From Micromonosporaceae bacterium (GTDB taxonomy: Bacteria > Actinomycetota > Actinomycetes > Mycobacteriales > Micromonosporaceae): DNA of 12,637 nucleotides. The stretch covers positions 1 through 12,637 of the forward strand of contig DPJL01000474.1 in assembly GCA_003543035.1 (NCBI GenBank), read 5' to 3'. Made by a program: the position numbers and the translations under genes. The notes under the pieces were generated by a model, which was not told the origin of the DNA, searched no databases, and saw nothing but the letters and a program-made list of their open reading frames with translations. Positions 1 to 7,326 of this stretch are shown in pieces. How positions within the stretch are numbered: position 1 is the first letter of the stretch; the number at the start of each line of letters is the position of its first letter.

Positions 1-688
1 GCTCGAGCCCAGCCGCTTTGACGGCGGGGACAAGACGATCCTCGGGCAGACCGGCAAATTCGACGCTGATGGATACGTAGACATTTTGGTGAATCAGCCC
101 GCGACGGCGAAGTTTCTGGCGCAGCGGCTGTGGTTCCGGTTCGCTTCGGGCGAGCCGCCTTCGGCCGAGGTGCAGAACAGGATGGCCGCGGCGTACGGGC
201 CTGGGCGTGATCTCAAGGCACTGACAGCGGCGCTGCTCAAGGATCCGGCCTTCCCCGCGACCCGCGGCCAGCTGGTCAAGCAGCCCACCGAGTGGGCCGT
301 TGGAGCCATGCGTCAGCTGGGGATCCGGCCGTCGACGGGTTTGACCGACGCCGAGCGTAAGCAGCTGACCACGCTCCTCGATGACATGGACCAGATCGTG
401 TTCCGCCCGCCGAGTGTTGGCGGGTGGCCGGATGGGAGCGCTTGGCTGACGACCGCCTCGGTGCAGGTGCGCCTGCGGCTCGCAGAGTTGTTGGCCGCCA
501 AGGCTTCCGCCGCTGCCATCGAGCGACTCAACGCGGCGCCGGAGCAGGGCAGAATGGAGGCGCTCAGCCGGCTGCTGGTCGTCGACGTCTGGACCAGACG
601 CACCCGCGAAGCACTCACCGGTTCCGTTAAGGATGTCCGCAAACTGCTGGCTCTGGGTCTCATCAGCCCCGAGTACTGCGTCCACTGA
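1..688 (+). CDS. DUF1800 family protein, C-terminal part (5' end outside window)
   Basis: The reading frame is open from base 2 to the TGA at 686-688, so this is the last ~228 residues of a longer protein whose start lies before the window. The visible part has features I associate with DUF1800 (PF08811). Near 50-140 there is a G-K-F-D-A-D-G-Y-V-D-I-L segment leading into QPATAKFLAQRLWFRF. At 419-445 there is a GGWPDGSAW motif, and the protein ends in a short ALGLISPEY tail. A TTG at 86 could be taken as a start, but it falls inside the conserved domain and is not the real one. DUF1800 proteins have no agreed biochemical role; they are commonly encoded next to DUF1501 proteins, as here, with a 20-base gap. 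The export signal, if any, would be in the missing N-terminus. The family call is fairly sure; the function is unknown. Confidence 0.85.
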   Translation, partial: LEPSRFDGGDKTILGQTGKFDADGYVDILVNQPATAKFLAQRLWFRFASGEPPSAEVQNRMAAAYGPGRDLKALTAALLKDPAFPATRGQLVKQPTEWAVGAMRQLGIRPSTGLTDAERKQLTTLLDDMDQIVFRPPSVGGWPDGSAWLTTASVQVRLRLAELLAAKASAAAIERLNAAPEQGRMEALSRLLVVDVWTRRTREALTGSVKDVRKLLALGLISPEYCVH

Positions 689-694
689 GGACCC

Positions 695-700
695 GAGGAG
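695..700 (+). promoter_or_regulatory. Shine-Dalgarno of the DUF1501 gene
   Basis: GAGGAG lies eight bases before the ATG at 709, which supports that start. It also indicates independent ribosome loading rather than pure readthrough from the DUF1800 gene. Confidence 0.7.
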
Positions 701-708
701 AGTCTCGA

Positions 709-1947
709 ATGGACAGCTTGACCAGGCGCAAGTTCCTCATAGCCAGCGGTGTTACGGGAGCCGGTGCGCTCGCGACCGGAGCGACCTCGTTCACGCTCCA
801 GGACATTCTGGAGACCGCCGGGGTGTTGGATCCGGCCGAGGAGAACAGTGGCACGTTGGTCGTCGTCACGCTCTACGGCGGCAACGACGGGCTGAACACC
901 GTCATCCCCTTTGCCGACAAGGCTTATCAGGCGGCTCGGCCCGACCTCGCCTATAACGAGGGCGAAGTGCTGAAGCTCTCCGACACGGTCGGCCTCAACC
1001 CTGCGATGAAGGGCTTCCACCGCCTGTTCGGCGAGAAGAGGCTCGGCGTCGTTCGGGCTGTGGGTTATCCGAAGGCGGATCGCAGCCACTTCCGTTCGAT
1101 GGACATCTGGCATACTGCCAACCCGACCCGCCCCGGCAGCACCGGCTGGCTGGGGCGTTGGCTGGACACGGTGGGCGGCGACCCACGAATGGCCATCTCC
1201 TTCGAGTCGGTGCTGCCGCCACTGCTCGCGGGCGAGCTCAGTGCGGGCGCTGTGGTCGGCCGTAACGGCGTGAAACTGCCCAAGAACCTTCCGCTCAAGA
1301 CGGTCTCCGCGCTCGGCCAGGCGGCCGCGGGTGAGTCGATCCTGCAGGCGCGGGCCGCGGCGTGCTTTGCCGACCTCGCCAACGTCGACACCTTCATCAA
1401 AGAGGTCAACGCGGACGCGGCCGCCGCCGCAGCAGCAGGCCAGGCCCGCGCCACCGGGACTGGGGGCGCCGGAGCGCTGGCCAATCAGCTCAACCTGGTC
1501 GCCCAGTGCATCGAGGCCAAGGTGGCAACGCGGGCGTTCTCGGTGTCCTTGGGCGGGTTCGACACCCACGCGGACGAGAAGGTGCCGCATCAGGCTCTGC
1601 TCAGCATGCTCGACCGCTCGGTGACCGCGTTCCTGGACCGGGTCTCCGCAACCGAGCAGGGCAAGAAGGTGACCGTGGCGATCTATTCCGAGTTCGGTCG
1701 CCGGGTCAAGGCGAATGCGTCCGACGGCACGGACCACGGTGCGGCCTCCGACGTGATCCTCATTGGCGGTGGCGTCAAGGGCGGCCTGCACGGCGAGCCG
1801 CCCAACCTGTCGAAACTCGACGACGGTGACGTCAAGTTCACCACCGACTTCCGTGACGTCTATGCCTCGTTGCTGGAGAATGTGCTGCTATCCGACGCCG
1901 GGCGGCTGCTCGAGGGCTGGAAGGGACGGCTTAAGGGCGTGTTCTAG
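709..1947 (+). CDS. Tat-exported DUF1501 family protein
   Basis: This 412-residue protein starts with a textbook twin-arginine signal: TRRKFLI at residues 5-11, followed by a hydrophobic Ala/Gly-rich stretch to about 30. It is therefore probably exported folded. DUF1501 (PF07394, alkaline-phosphatase-like clan) is recognised from GGNDGLNT (57-64), DRSHFRSMDIWHTA (124-137), GGFDTHADE (282-290), SEFGRR (327-332) and TDHG (341-344). The Asp/His residues of the last motifs resemble the metal ligands of that clan, but catalysis has not been shown for the family. The ATG at 709 is preceded by GAGGAG at 695-700. An alanine run at 237-243 interrupts the middle of the protein. It follows a DUF1800 gene by 20 bases, and the pair probably acts together outside the membrane. 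The substrate is unknown. Confidence 0.92.
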   Translation: MDSLTRRKFLIASGVTGAGALATGATSFTLQDILETAGVLDPAEENSGTLVVVTLYGGNDGLNTVIPFADKAYQAARPDLAYNEGEVLKLSDTVGLNPAMKGFHRLFGEKRLGVVRAVGYPKADRSHFRSMDIWHTANPTRPGSTGWLGRWLDTVGGDPRMAISFESVLPPLLAGELSAGAVVGRNGVKLPKNLPLKTVSALGQAAAGESILQARAAACFADLANVDTFIKEVNADAAAAAAAGQARATGTGGAGALANQLNLVAQCIEAKVATRAFSVSLGGFDTHADEKVPHQALLSMLDRSVTAFLDRVSATEQGKKVTVAIYSEFGRRVKANASDGTDHGAASDVILIGGGVKGGLHGEPPNLSKLDDGDVKFTTDFRDVYASLLENVLLSDAGRLLEGWKGRLKGVF

Positions 1948-1977
1948 ATTGGGTGGGTGTACGCGGCCCCACCGCCG

Positions 1978-1984
1978 AAGGAGG
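1978..1984 (+). promoter_or_regulatory. Shine-Dalgarno that sets the glycosyltransferase start
   Basis: AAGGAGG is a near-perfect anti-16S match just before the ATG at 1989. The frame is open further upstream to a GTG at 1953. That longer start would place this ribosome site inside the coding sequence and add 12 residues without similarity to the family, so 1989 is preferred. Confidence 0.8.
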
Positions 1985-1988
1985 ACAA

Positions 1989-2990
1989 ATGGGCGCAGAG
2001 ACTGTTCCGCTGCTGTCCGTTGTCATCCCCATGTACAACGAGCAGGATGCCTTCCCTGTGATGGTCAAGCGGTTGCGCCCGATCCTTGATCAACTCGACG
2101 AGACCTATGAGGTTTTGGCGGTCGATGACGGCAGCTCGGATGCCACCTTCGGCGTTCTTCAGGTCATGCGCCGCACGTGGCCGCAGCTCAGGGTGATCAG
2201 GCTCCGGCGGAATTCGGGCCACCAGGCGGCACTCACCGCCGGTTTGAAGCAGGCCTACGGCAGTTACGTGGTCAGCATCGACGCCGATCTGCAGGACCCG
2301 CCCGAAAAGATCTCCGAGATGCTGCGGCTCGCTCAGCGCCAGGGCCTTGACATCGTTTACGGCGTCCGGGTCGACCGCAGCCGGGACAGCTGGGCAAAGC
2401 GTTCTACTGCGGGGCTTTACTACCGCATGATGCGCAGGTTGGCCGGCGTAGAAGTCTCCCGGCACGCAGGCGACTTCCGGCTGCTGAGTCGCGACGCCGT
2501 CGAAGTCCTCCGCAACATGCCCGAGCATCAGCCCGTCTATCGCCTCCTGGTGCCCTGGATCGGCTTTCCCAGCGGCGAGGTCACCTACACCCGCGAAGAG
2601 CGGGCCGCGGGCCGCACGAAGTACCCGCTGAGCAAGATGGTGCGGCTCGCCGCGGACAGCGTCACCAACTTCTCCGCCGCTCCCCTGCGCCTGGCCACCT
2701 GGTTGGGCCTGGGGAGTTTCGTGCTCTGCCTGCTGATGCTGCTCGGCTCGGTGATCGCCTATGTCGCGGGGCACACCGTGCCGGGTTGGACCTCGCTGCT
2801 CGTGGCGATCATGTTCCTCGGCGCCGTCCAGTTACTCTGTCTCGGGTTGCTGGGTGAATATGTGGGCCGTATCTACAGCGCGATTCAGGGGCGGCCGAGC
2901 TACTTCATCGGCTACGACTCGGCTCGGCCGCAGGATTACGCCGACCGGATCGGGCAGCAGCGCGAAGAAACCGACTACTTGCCGGTCTGA
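1989..2990 (+). CDS. Family 2 glycosyltransferase, GtrB/DPM1-like, membrane anchored
   Basis: The protein has 333 residues. The N-terminal GT-A domain starts at LLSVVIPMYNE (8-18). It has the nucleotide-binding VDDGSSD (45-51), RNSGHQAAL (74-82) and the DxD-type DADLQDPPE (98-106). GDFRLLSR (161-168) and RTKYPL (209-214) are typical of polyprenyl-phosphate sugar synthases. Two membrane helices follow at about 233-258 and 265-288, then LLGEYVGRIY and a short cytoplasmic tail. This layout matches bactoprenol-phosphate glucosyl/mannosyltransferases (GtrB, DPM1-like), which move a sugar from a nucleotide donor to polyprenyl phosphate at the inner membrane face. The exact sugar cannot be read from the sequence. 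The likely consumer of the product is the polytopic protein at 4359-6524 in the same gene string. Confidence 0.92.
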   Translation: MGAETVPLLSVVIPMYNEQDAFPVMVKRLRPILDQLDETYEVLAVDDGSSDATFGVLQVMRRTWPQLRVIRLRRNSGHQAALTAGLKQAYGSYVVSIDADLQDPPEKISEMLRLAQRQGLDIVYGVRVDRSRDSWAKRSTAGLYYRMMRRLAGVEVSRHAGDFRLLSRDAVEVLRNMPEHQPVYRLLVPWIGFPSGEVTYTREERAAGRTKYPLSKMVRLAADSVTNFSAAPLRLATWLGLGSFVLCLLMLLGSVIAYVAGHTVPGWTSLLVAIMFLGAVQLLCLGLLGEYVGRIYSAIQGRPSYFIGYDSARPQDYADRIGQQREETDYLPV

Positions 2991-3027
2991 GGCCGCATCG
3001 GCCGTCACCTAACGGAGAATCCAGAAC

Positions 3028-3639
3028 ATGCTTGACGCCGCCAAAAGGCTCCTGGGCAACGTGGGCCTGTATGTGTTGCTACAGAAGGCCGTCGGGGCAG
3101 ACCGGCTGAGGTACCGGTGCCTGGACAGCCTCGAGATGAAGCCCGGCGATGTCGTTCTGGATGTGGGCTGCGGCCCGGCCTACTACTTTGAGCGCATCGG
3201 CGACGTGCGCTACTTCGGCTTCGACACCGAGCAGCGATACATCGACCACGCCAAGGGACGTTGGGGCGATCGGGCCGACTTCCGTTGCGAGGTCTTCACC
3301 GAGGCGCACGCGGCCACCCTGCCGCCGGTCGACAAGGTGCTCCTTTTCGGTCTGCTGCACCATCTCAGCGACGACGACTCGCTCGAGCTGCTCCGCCTGT
3401 GCGGAAAGGTGCTTGCGCCCGGCGGAGTCGTTGTCTCCGTCGACACCTGCTTTGAGCCCGGTCAGGGCCGGGTCTCCCGGTGGATGTCCGAGAACGACCG
3501 CGGCGAATACGTTAGGAAGCCGGAAGAGTTCACCACCTTGGCGCAGAAGTCTTTCGGCGAGATTGACGGACAGGTTTGGACCGGGGTCACCCGGATCCCA
3601 TCCAGCTTCTGGATGATGCGCATGACGGCTCCGGTGTAG
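3028..3639 (+). CDS. Class I SAM-dependent methyltransferase
   Basis: This 203-residue protein has a Rossmann-type methyltransferase core. Motif I is VLDVGCGPA (43-51), the acidic end of strand 2 is GFDTEQRYI (64-72), and a post-motif GLLHHLSDDDS (108-118) precedes APGGVVVSVD (130-139). The first ~35 residues form a helical cap (AAKRLLGNVGLYVLLQKAVG) that resembles small-molecule or lipid-linked-sugar methyltransferases more than rRNA or protein enzymes. The ATG at 3028 has GGAG at 3014-3017, ten bases upstream. It lies 37 bases after the glycosyltransferase and two bases before a second methyltransferase. From context it probably methylates a sugar or lipid intermediate of the same pathway; the acceptor is not deducible. 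Confidence 0.85.
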   Translation: MLDAAKRLLGNVGLYVLLQKAVGADRLRYRCLDSLEMKPGDVVLDVGCGPAYYFERIGDVRYFGFDTEQRYIDHAKGRWGDRADFRCEVFTEAHAATLPPVDKVLLFGLLHHLSDDDSLELLRLCGKVLAPGGVVVSVDTCFEPGQGRVSRWMSENDRGEYVRKPEEFTTLAQKSFGEIDGQVWTGVTRIPSSFWMMRMTAPV

Positions 3640-3641
3640 TC

Positions 3642-4343
3642 GTGGAAGCCACCGAGATCCGCAAGCTTGTCGAACTTGAAGACCGCCATTGGTGGTACCG
3701 GGAAAGGCGCGCCCTGTTAGCGAGACAGTTGCGCCGAGTCGAGGCAAAGCCAGGCGCCGCCGTCGACATCGGCGCCGCGGGCGGGGGCAATACCCGGGTG
3801 CTCAAAGCACACGGCTGGAGCCCCGTCGCGGTGGAATACGGCTCAGAGGGTGCCGAGGTTGCCCGCGAGCGGGGGCTTCTGACGGTGCGAGCGGACGCCA
3901 GGCATCTCCCCTTCCGCCCGGGCTCAGCCGGTCTCGTGGTGGCGTATGACGTTCTCGAGCACATCGAGGAGGACGACTTTGCCGCGGCGGAGATCGCCCG
4001 AGTGCTGAGACCTTCTGGCACCGCACTGATAGCGGTTCCTTGCGATATGCGTCTGTGGTCTGCGCATGACGTCGCAGTCGGGCACGTGCGCCGGTACACG
4101 CGAGAATCTTTGCGGACTGTAGTCGAGAAGGCCGGACTGCACATCGAGGAGATGTGGAGTTGGAATGTGCTGCTGCGCCCCGCCGTGGCATGGCGGCGGA
4201 GGAACGCCTCGGACAGCGATCTGCAACCGCTCAATCCCGTTGTCAACGCGGGGCTGACCGCCATCATCGCCACCGAGCGCTACCTTCCGGTGAAGGCGTG
4301 GCCCGGTGTTTCGCTTGTGCTGCGGGCGGTTCGGCGTGACTAG
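3642..4343 (+). CDS. Class I SAM-dependent methyltransferase (HDxxxGHxRRY type)
   Basis: I place the start at GTG 3642, two bases after the preceding stop. This gives 233 residues beginning MEATEIRKLVELEDRHWWYR, which is how homologues usually start. An upstream TTG at 3576 is also open, but it would overlap the previous gene by 64 bases and add unrelated sequence. Visible motifs are VDIGAAGGGNTRVL (41-54, SAM loop), DARHLPF (85-91), YDVLEHIEEDD (102-112) and HDVAVGHVRRYT (142-153). In this family the last motif follows the core and leads into a C-terminal region with weak hydrophobic segments (about 198-230). Such proteins are often found beside polyprenyl-linked glycosyltransferases. The acceptor is unknown. 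It is clearly different from the methyltransferase just upstream, so this is not a tandem duplication. Confidence 0.85.
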   Translation: MEATEIRKLVELEDRHWWYRERRALLARQLRRVEAKPGAAVDIGAAGGGNTRVLKAHGWSPVAVEYGSEGAEVARERGLLTVRADARHLPFRPGSAGLVVAYDVLEHIEEDDFAAAEIARVLRPSGTALIAVPCDMRLWSAHDVAVGHVRRYTRESLRTVVEKAGLHIEEMWSWNVLLRPAVAWRRRNASDSDLQPLNPVVNAGLTAIIATERYLPVKAWPGVSLVLRAVRRD

Positions 4344-4358
4344 CGGTATTCGATCAGC

Positions 4359-6524
4359 ATGACCCGATGGCTTCCGCTGGCTTCGGTAGTCACCTATTTT
4401 ATCGGCATTCTGGTTTGGGCGGGTACGTCCATTGCGGATATTGCCGCGTTCGGCCTGTACGCAGCGCTCGCCGTGATGCTGCCCGGAACTTTGGTATATC
4501 GGGCTTTGCGCCGATCGGCGCTCACGCTCGCCGAGGATCTGGCGATGGGCGCGGCGGTCGGTCTGGTCCTCGAGTTGGCGGCGTGGGCGTTGTTCTCCAC
4601 ACTCGATCTGAGGTCGTGGGTCGCGGTCTGGCCGCTCTTTGTCATCGTCCCTTTCGCCGTGGTGCCAAGGCTTAGACGGCATTGGTGGGTTACCGGCTAT
4701 CAGCGCGCCCCGTTGGGATGGTCGTGGTCGGTCGCGCTCATCGTGGCGTTCTGGACGACCTACCTGTCTTCGGTTTTCCTGCAACGCAATCCGATCCTGC
4801 CGACTTCGGAAGGCACCCGCCAGTACCTGGATCTGGCCTATCAGCTCTCGCTGGCCGGCGAAGCCAAGAACCACATTCCGCCCGGGCTGCCGCAAGCGGC
4901 CGGGGAACCCCTTTACTACCACTGGTTCGGCTACTCCCACATGGCGATGACCAGCATGGTCGGCGGGATAGATCTGGCCGCGGTCTCGTTGCGCTTCGTG
5001 GTCCCCGCGTTGTGTGCCTTGGCCATCCTGCTCACCGCGGTGGTGGGCTGGCGATTGAGCAAACGTGCCTCGGTCGGCGCGATCGCGGCGGCACTGTTCT
5101 TCGCCATCGGCGAGTTCAACTTCACCGACCCGGTGACGATGCCCTTTGGTACCCAGGCAACGTTTGTCATCTGGCACGGCATGTCCATGACCTACAGCTG
5201 GGTCCTGTTGATCGCCCTCATCGGGGTGGTGGGCTCGATATTCGCCGGCGACACCCGCATCGGCATGTTTGTGTTGGCGGCACTGTTTTTGCTGGCCTCC
5301 ACCGGGGCGAAGTCGAGCACGCTGCCGGTCGTGATCGGCGCCCTTGCCGTGACCGGATTGGCCCAACTCATCAAGCATCGGAAGATCCCGTGGGCGATTG
5401 TCCTACTTGGACTCATGGCGGTGATCGCCCAATTCCTTGCGGTGGCGGTGCTTTACCGGTTCAACACCTACGGCACCGCCTTTAAGCCGTTCACCCTGTT
5501 GGAGGGCTACTACGCCGGGCAGGGCTGGCTTGTCACCGCGGGCGTGTTCATCGGCTTCTTCCTCAACATGGGCTTGCGCCTGGCCGGAATCATCCCGCTC
5601 CTATGGCGCTCGTGGCGGCAACTGGTGCCAGTGCAGTGGTTTCTGCTCGGCGGGACAGTCGCCGGCTTCGCCGCGTGCCTGTTGCTCGACAGCGTGGGCG
5701 GTGCCCAGGTCTACTTTGCCCGGTCCGGCTTTGCCTTCGGGGTAATCCTTTCCGCGTGGGGCTTTGTCGAAGTGCTTGACCGGGCGCGGCTCAGCAAACG
5801 CGGGCACGTCATCCTGGCGGTCGGAGCGGCACAGATCGCCCTGGCCCTGACCGTGGTGCAGTTCGTAGCGGCCGGGTGGCAGCCGAAGGGACATCCCTAC
5901 AGCCCGGTCATCCCGATCTGGCAATGGGCCGCGCTTCTTTTCGGGATCGCCGCGTGCACCCTGTTGGTGTGGCACTCACTACCCAAGCTGACCGGCAAGG
6001 GCGGCGTTGTCCTACTGACGTTCGTCCTCATCGCCGGGGCACCCGGTCTCATCATGGACATGCGCAAGTCGGAGCGGGTGCCGAACGGCGGCGCCTATCA
6101 CAACATCGCCATGCCCCTATCCCGAGTCGAAGCCGCCCGCTGGGTGCGCGATCACAGCCACCCGGATGACGTGCTCGTGACCAACGTGCACTGTTTGAAC
6201 GGCCGCCAAGCCTGGTGCGACTCCCGTTCCTTCTGGCTCAGCGGCTACTCCGAAAGGCGTGTGCTCATTGAGGGTTGGGGGTTCGCCCCGCGCACGGCCG
6301 GGATCGTCTATCCGGAGTTCTGGGATCGGGATCTGTTGCGCCGCAACGATGACGCCATCGACGCCCCCACCGCCGAGGACCTTGCCCGGCTGCGGGACGA
6401 GCACGGGGTTCGCTGGGTGGTGGTCGACACGCTGATCTCGCTGCCGTCCTCCGAGCTCGCGCAACTCGCCGAGGTGGCTTACGACAACGGCCGCATAGCG
6501 GTATATCGGCTTCGTACGCCGTAA
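4359..6524 (+). CDS. Polytopic membrane protein, probable GT-C-type glycosyltransferase
   Basis: The protein has 721 residues and about 15-17 predicted membrane helices between 5 and 565. The longest soluble loop after the first few helices (about 141-208) carries EGTRQYLDLAYQLSL and PLYYHWFGYSHMAM. This resembles the first large extracytoplasmic loop of GT-C enzymes, which use polyprenyl-phosphate sugars. The C-terminal ~155 residues (566-721) are soluble and probably extracytoplasmic; they contain VRWVVVD (684-690) and two cysteines (612, 620) that could form a disulfide. ATG 4359 is the first start after the previous stop, which lies in the same frame 15 bases upstream; no clear Shine-Dalgarno is seen, so coupling is likely. 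Its position after a GtrB-like enzyme supports a transferase role, but a lipid flippase or polymerase is not excluded. I do not recognise a named family member. Confidence 0.75.
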   Translation: MTRWLPLASVVTYFIGILVWAGTSIADIAAFGLYAALAVMLPGTLVYRALRRSALTLAEDLAMGAAVGLVLELAAWALFSTLDLRSWVAVWPLFVIVPFAVVPRLRRHWWVTGYQRAPLGWSWSVALIVAFWTTYLSSVFLQRNPILPTSEGTRQYLDLAYQLSLAGEAKNHIPPGLPQAAGEPLYYHWFGYSHMAMTSMVGGIDLAAVSLRFVVPALCALAILLTAVVGWRLSKRASVGAIAAALFFAIGEFNFTDPVTMPFGTQATFVIWHGMSMTYSWVLLIALIGVVGSIFAGDTRIGMFVLAALFLLASTGAKSSTLPVVIGALAVTGLAQLIKHRKIPWAIVLLGLMAVIAQFLAVAVLYRFNTYGTAFKPFTLLEGYYAGQGWLVTAGVFIGFFLNMGLRLAGIIPLLWRSWRQLVPVQWFLLGGTVAGFAACLLLDSVGGAQVYFARSGFAFGVILSAWGFVEVLDRARLSKRGHVILAVGAAQIALALTVVQFVAAGWQPKGHPYSPVIPIWQWAALLFGIAACTLLVWHSLPKLTGKGGVVLLTFVLIAGAPGLIMDMRKSERVPNGGAYHNIAMPLSRVEAARWVRDHSHPDDVLVTNVHCLNGRQAWCDSRSFWLSGYSERRVLIEGWGFAPRTAGIVYPEFWDRDLLRRNDDAIDAPTAEDLARLRDEHGVRWVVVDTLISLPSSELAQLAEVAYDNGRIAVYRLRTP

Positions 6525-6533
6525 ATAGTTTAC
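6521..6533 (+). promoter_or_regulatory. Inverted repeat, candidate TetR operator
   Basis: GTAAA-TAG-TTTAC is a perfect 5-bp inverted repeat with a three-base centre. It contains the TAA stop of the upstream gene and shares its last three bases with the predicted -10 box of the tetR gene. This placement suits an autoregulatory operator. Binding is inferred, and the palindrome is short for a TetR site. Confidence 0.5.
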
Positions 6534-6536
6534 GAT
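6531..6536 (+). promoter_or_regulatory. Predicted -10 box for a leaderless tetR transcript
   Basis: TACGAT fits the actinobacterial TANNNT -10 consensus. It is followed by six bases and then the GTG at 6543, so transcription would begin on the start codon. No ribosome-binding sequence is seen, and no convincing -35 box is visible inside the end of the upstream gene. Confidence 0.55.
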
Positions 6537-6542
6537 GGCCGG

Positions 6543-7322
6543 GTGACGACGGAATACACCGGGACCGGTGACCCTGCCCGGAGTATGGCGCTGCTCTGGG
6601 GGATCCAGGACAAACCCAAGCGCGGCCCCAAACCGAAGCTCACCGTGGAGCAAATCGCTAGGGCCGCAATCGAGCTGGCCGACGCTGAAGGTCTCGAAGC
6701 GGTGTCCATGCGCCGCCTCGCCGAGCGCCTCGGTGGCGTCACTGCGATGTCGCTCTACACCTACATTCCCGGCAAGGGCGAGCTGCTCGATCTCATGCTC
6801 GACACCGTTCTCGGCGAGATGACCGCGCCCATCGAAGGTGACGACTGGCGTTATCGGCTCGAGCAGGTGGCCCGGCAGGGCCGCGACCATTACCTACGCC
6901 ATCCCTGGCTGCTTCAGATCGCGATCGCCCGCCCGGTGCTGGGCCCCAATCTCATTGCCCGCTACGACCGCGACCTCACCGCGATCGAAGGCCTTGGCCT
7001 GTCCGACATCGAGATGGATCTCATCATCACGATGGTCGGCAACTACGTGCACGGCGCCGCGCGCGGTGCGATCGACGCCGCCCAGGCGGAAAAGCACACG
7101 GGCATGACCGACGATCAGTGGTGGGAAGCCCACTCGCCACTGCTCGAAAAGGTATGGGACGGCAAGAGTTATCCGGTCGCCACACGCGTGGGCGAGACCG
7201 CCGGTCAGGAATATGGCGCCGGCGATCCCGAGCGCAGCTTCGAATTCGGCTTGCAGCGGCTACTGGACGGAGTCTCGGCACTTATCGCCGAGGACCCCGG
7301 GTCGAAGCACGGCAAGTACTGA
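6543..7322 (+). CDS. TetR/AcrR family transcriptional regulator (TetR_C_1 type)
   Basis: The protein has 259 residues with a GTG start. A basic extension (KPKRGPKPKL, 24-33) leads into the TetR DNA-binding domain: TVEQIARAAIELADAEG (34-50), then MRRLAERLG (56-64), with the recognition helix around VTAMSLYTYIPGK (66-78). The rest is helical and has the long C-terminal ligand-binding form of the tetracycline-repressor-like class (PF02909). It probably represses its own gene through the palindrome at 6521-6533, with a small molecule as inducer. The target genes are uncertain. It lies 18 bases after the membrane-protein gene on the same strand and converges with the small gene at 7327, so there is no divergent partner to assign. 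The family is sure, the ligand unknown. Confidence 0.92.
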   Translation: MTTEYTGTGDPARSMALLWGIQDKPKRGPKPKLTVEQIARAAIELADAEGLEAVSMRRLAERLGGVTAMSLYTYIPGKGELLDLMLDTVLGEMTAPIEGDDWRYRLEQVARQGRDHYLRHPWLLQIAIARPVLGPNLIARYDRDLTAIEGLGLSDIEMDLIITMVGNYVHGAARGAIDAAQAEKHTGMTDDQWWEAHSPLLEKVWDGKSYPVATRVGETAGQEYGAGDPERSFEFGLQRLLDGVSALIAEDPGSKHGKY

Positions 7323-7326
7323 TGCC

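Noticed and set aside
313..1791. Long minus-strand open frame (492 codons) opposite the DUF1800 and DUF1501 genes
   Set aside because: It is antisense to two well-supported genes, is Arg/Gly-rich with no domain pattern, and is the usual by-product of high-GC codon use.
1952..1973. Hairpin with six-base arms (GGTGGG/CCCACC) after the DUF1501 gene, considered as a terminator
   Set aside because: The loop is ten bases, no T-run follows, and a strong ribosome site comes directly after, so an intrinsic terminator is not supported.
2991..3003. GGCCG-CAT-CGGCC hairpin right after the glycosyltransferase stop
   Set aside because: The stem is only five bases with no T-run. Such short GC palindromes are expected by chance in this composition.
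3924..5378. Minus-strand open frame of 484 codons opposite the membrane-protein gene
   Set aside because: Its composition is His/Gln/Arg/Gly-rich low-complexity without motifs, while the plus strand encodes clear membrane helices with normal codon bias.
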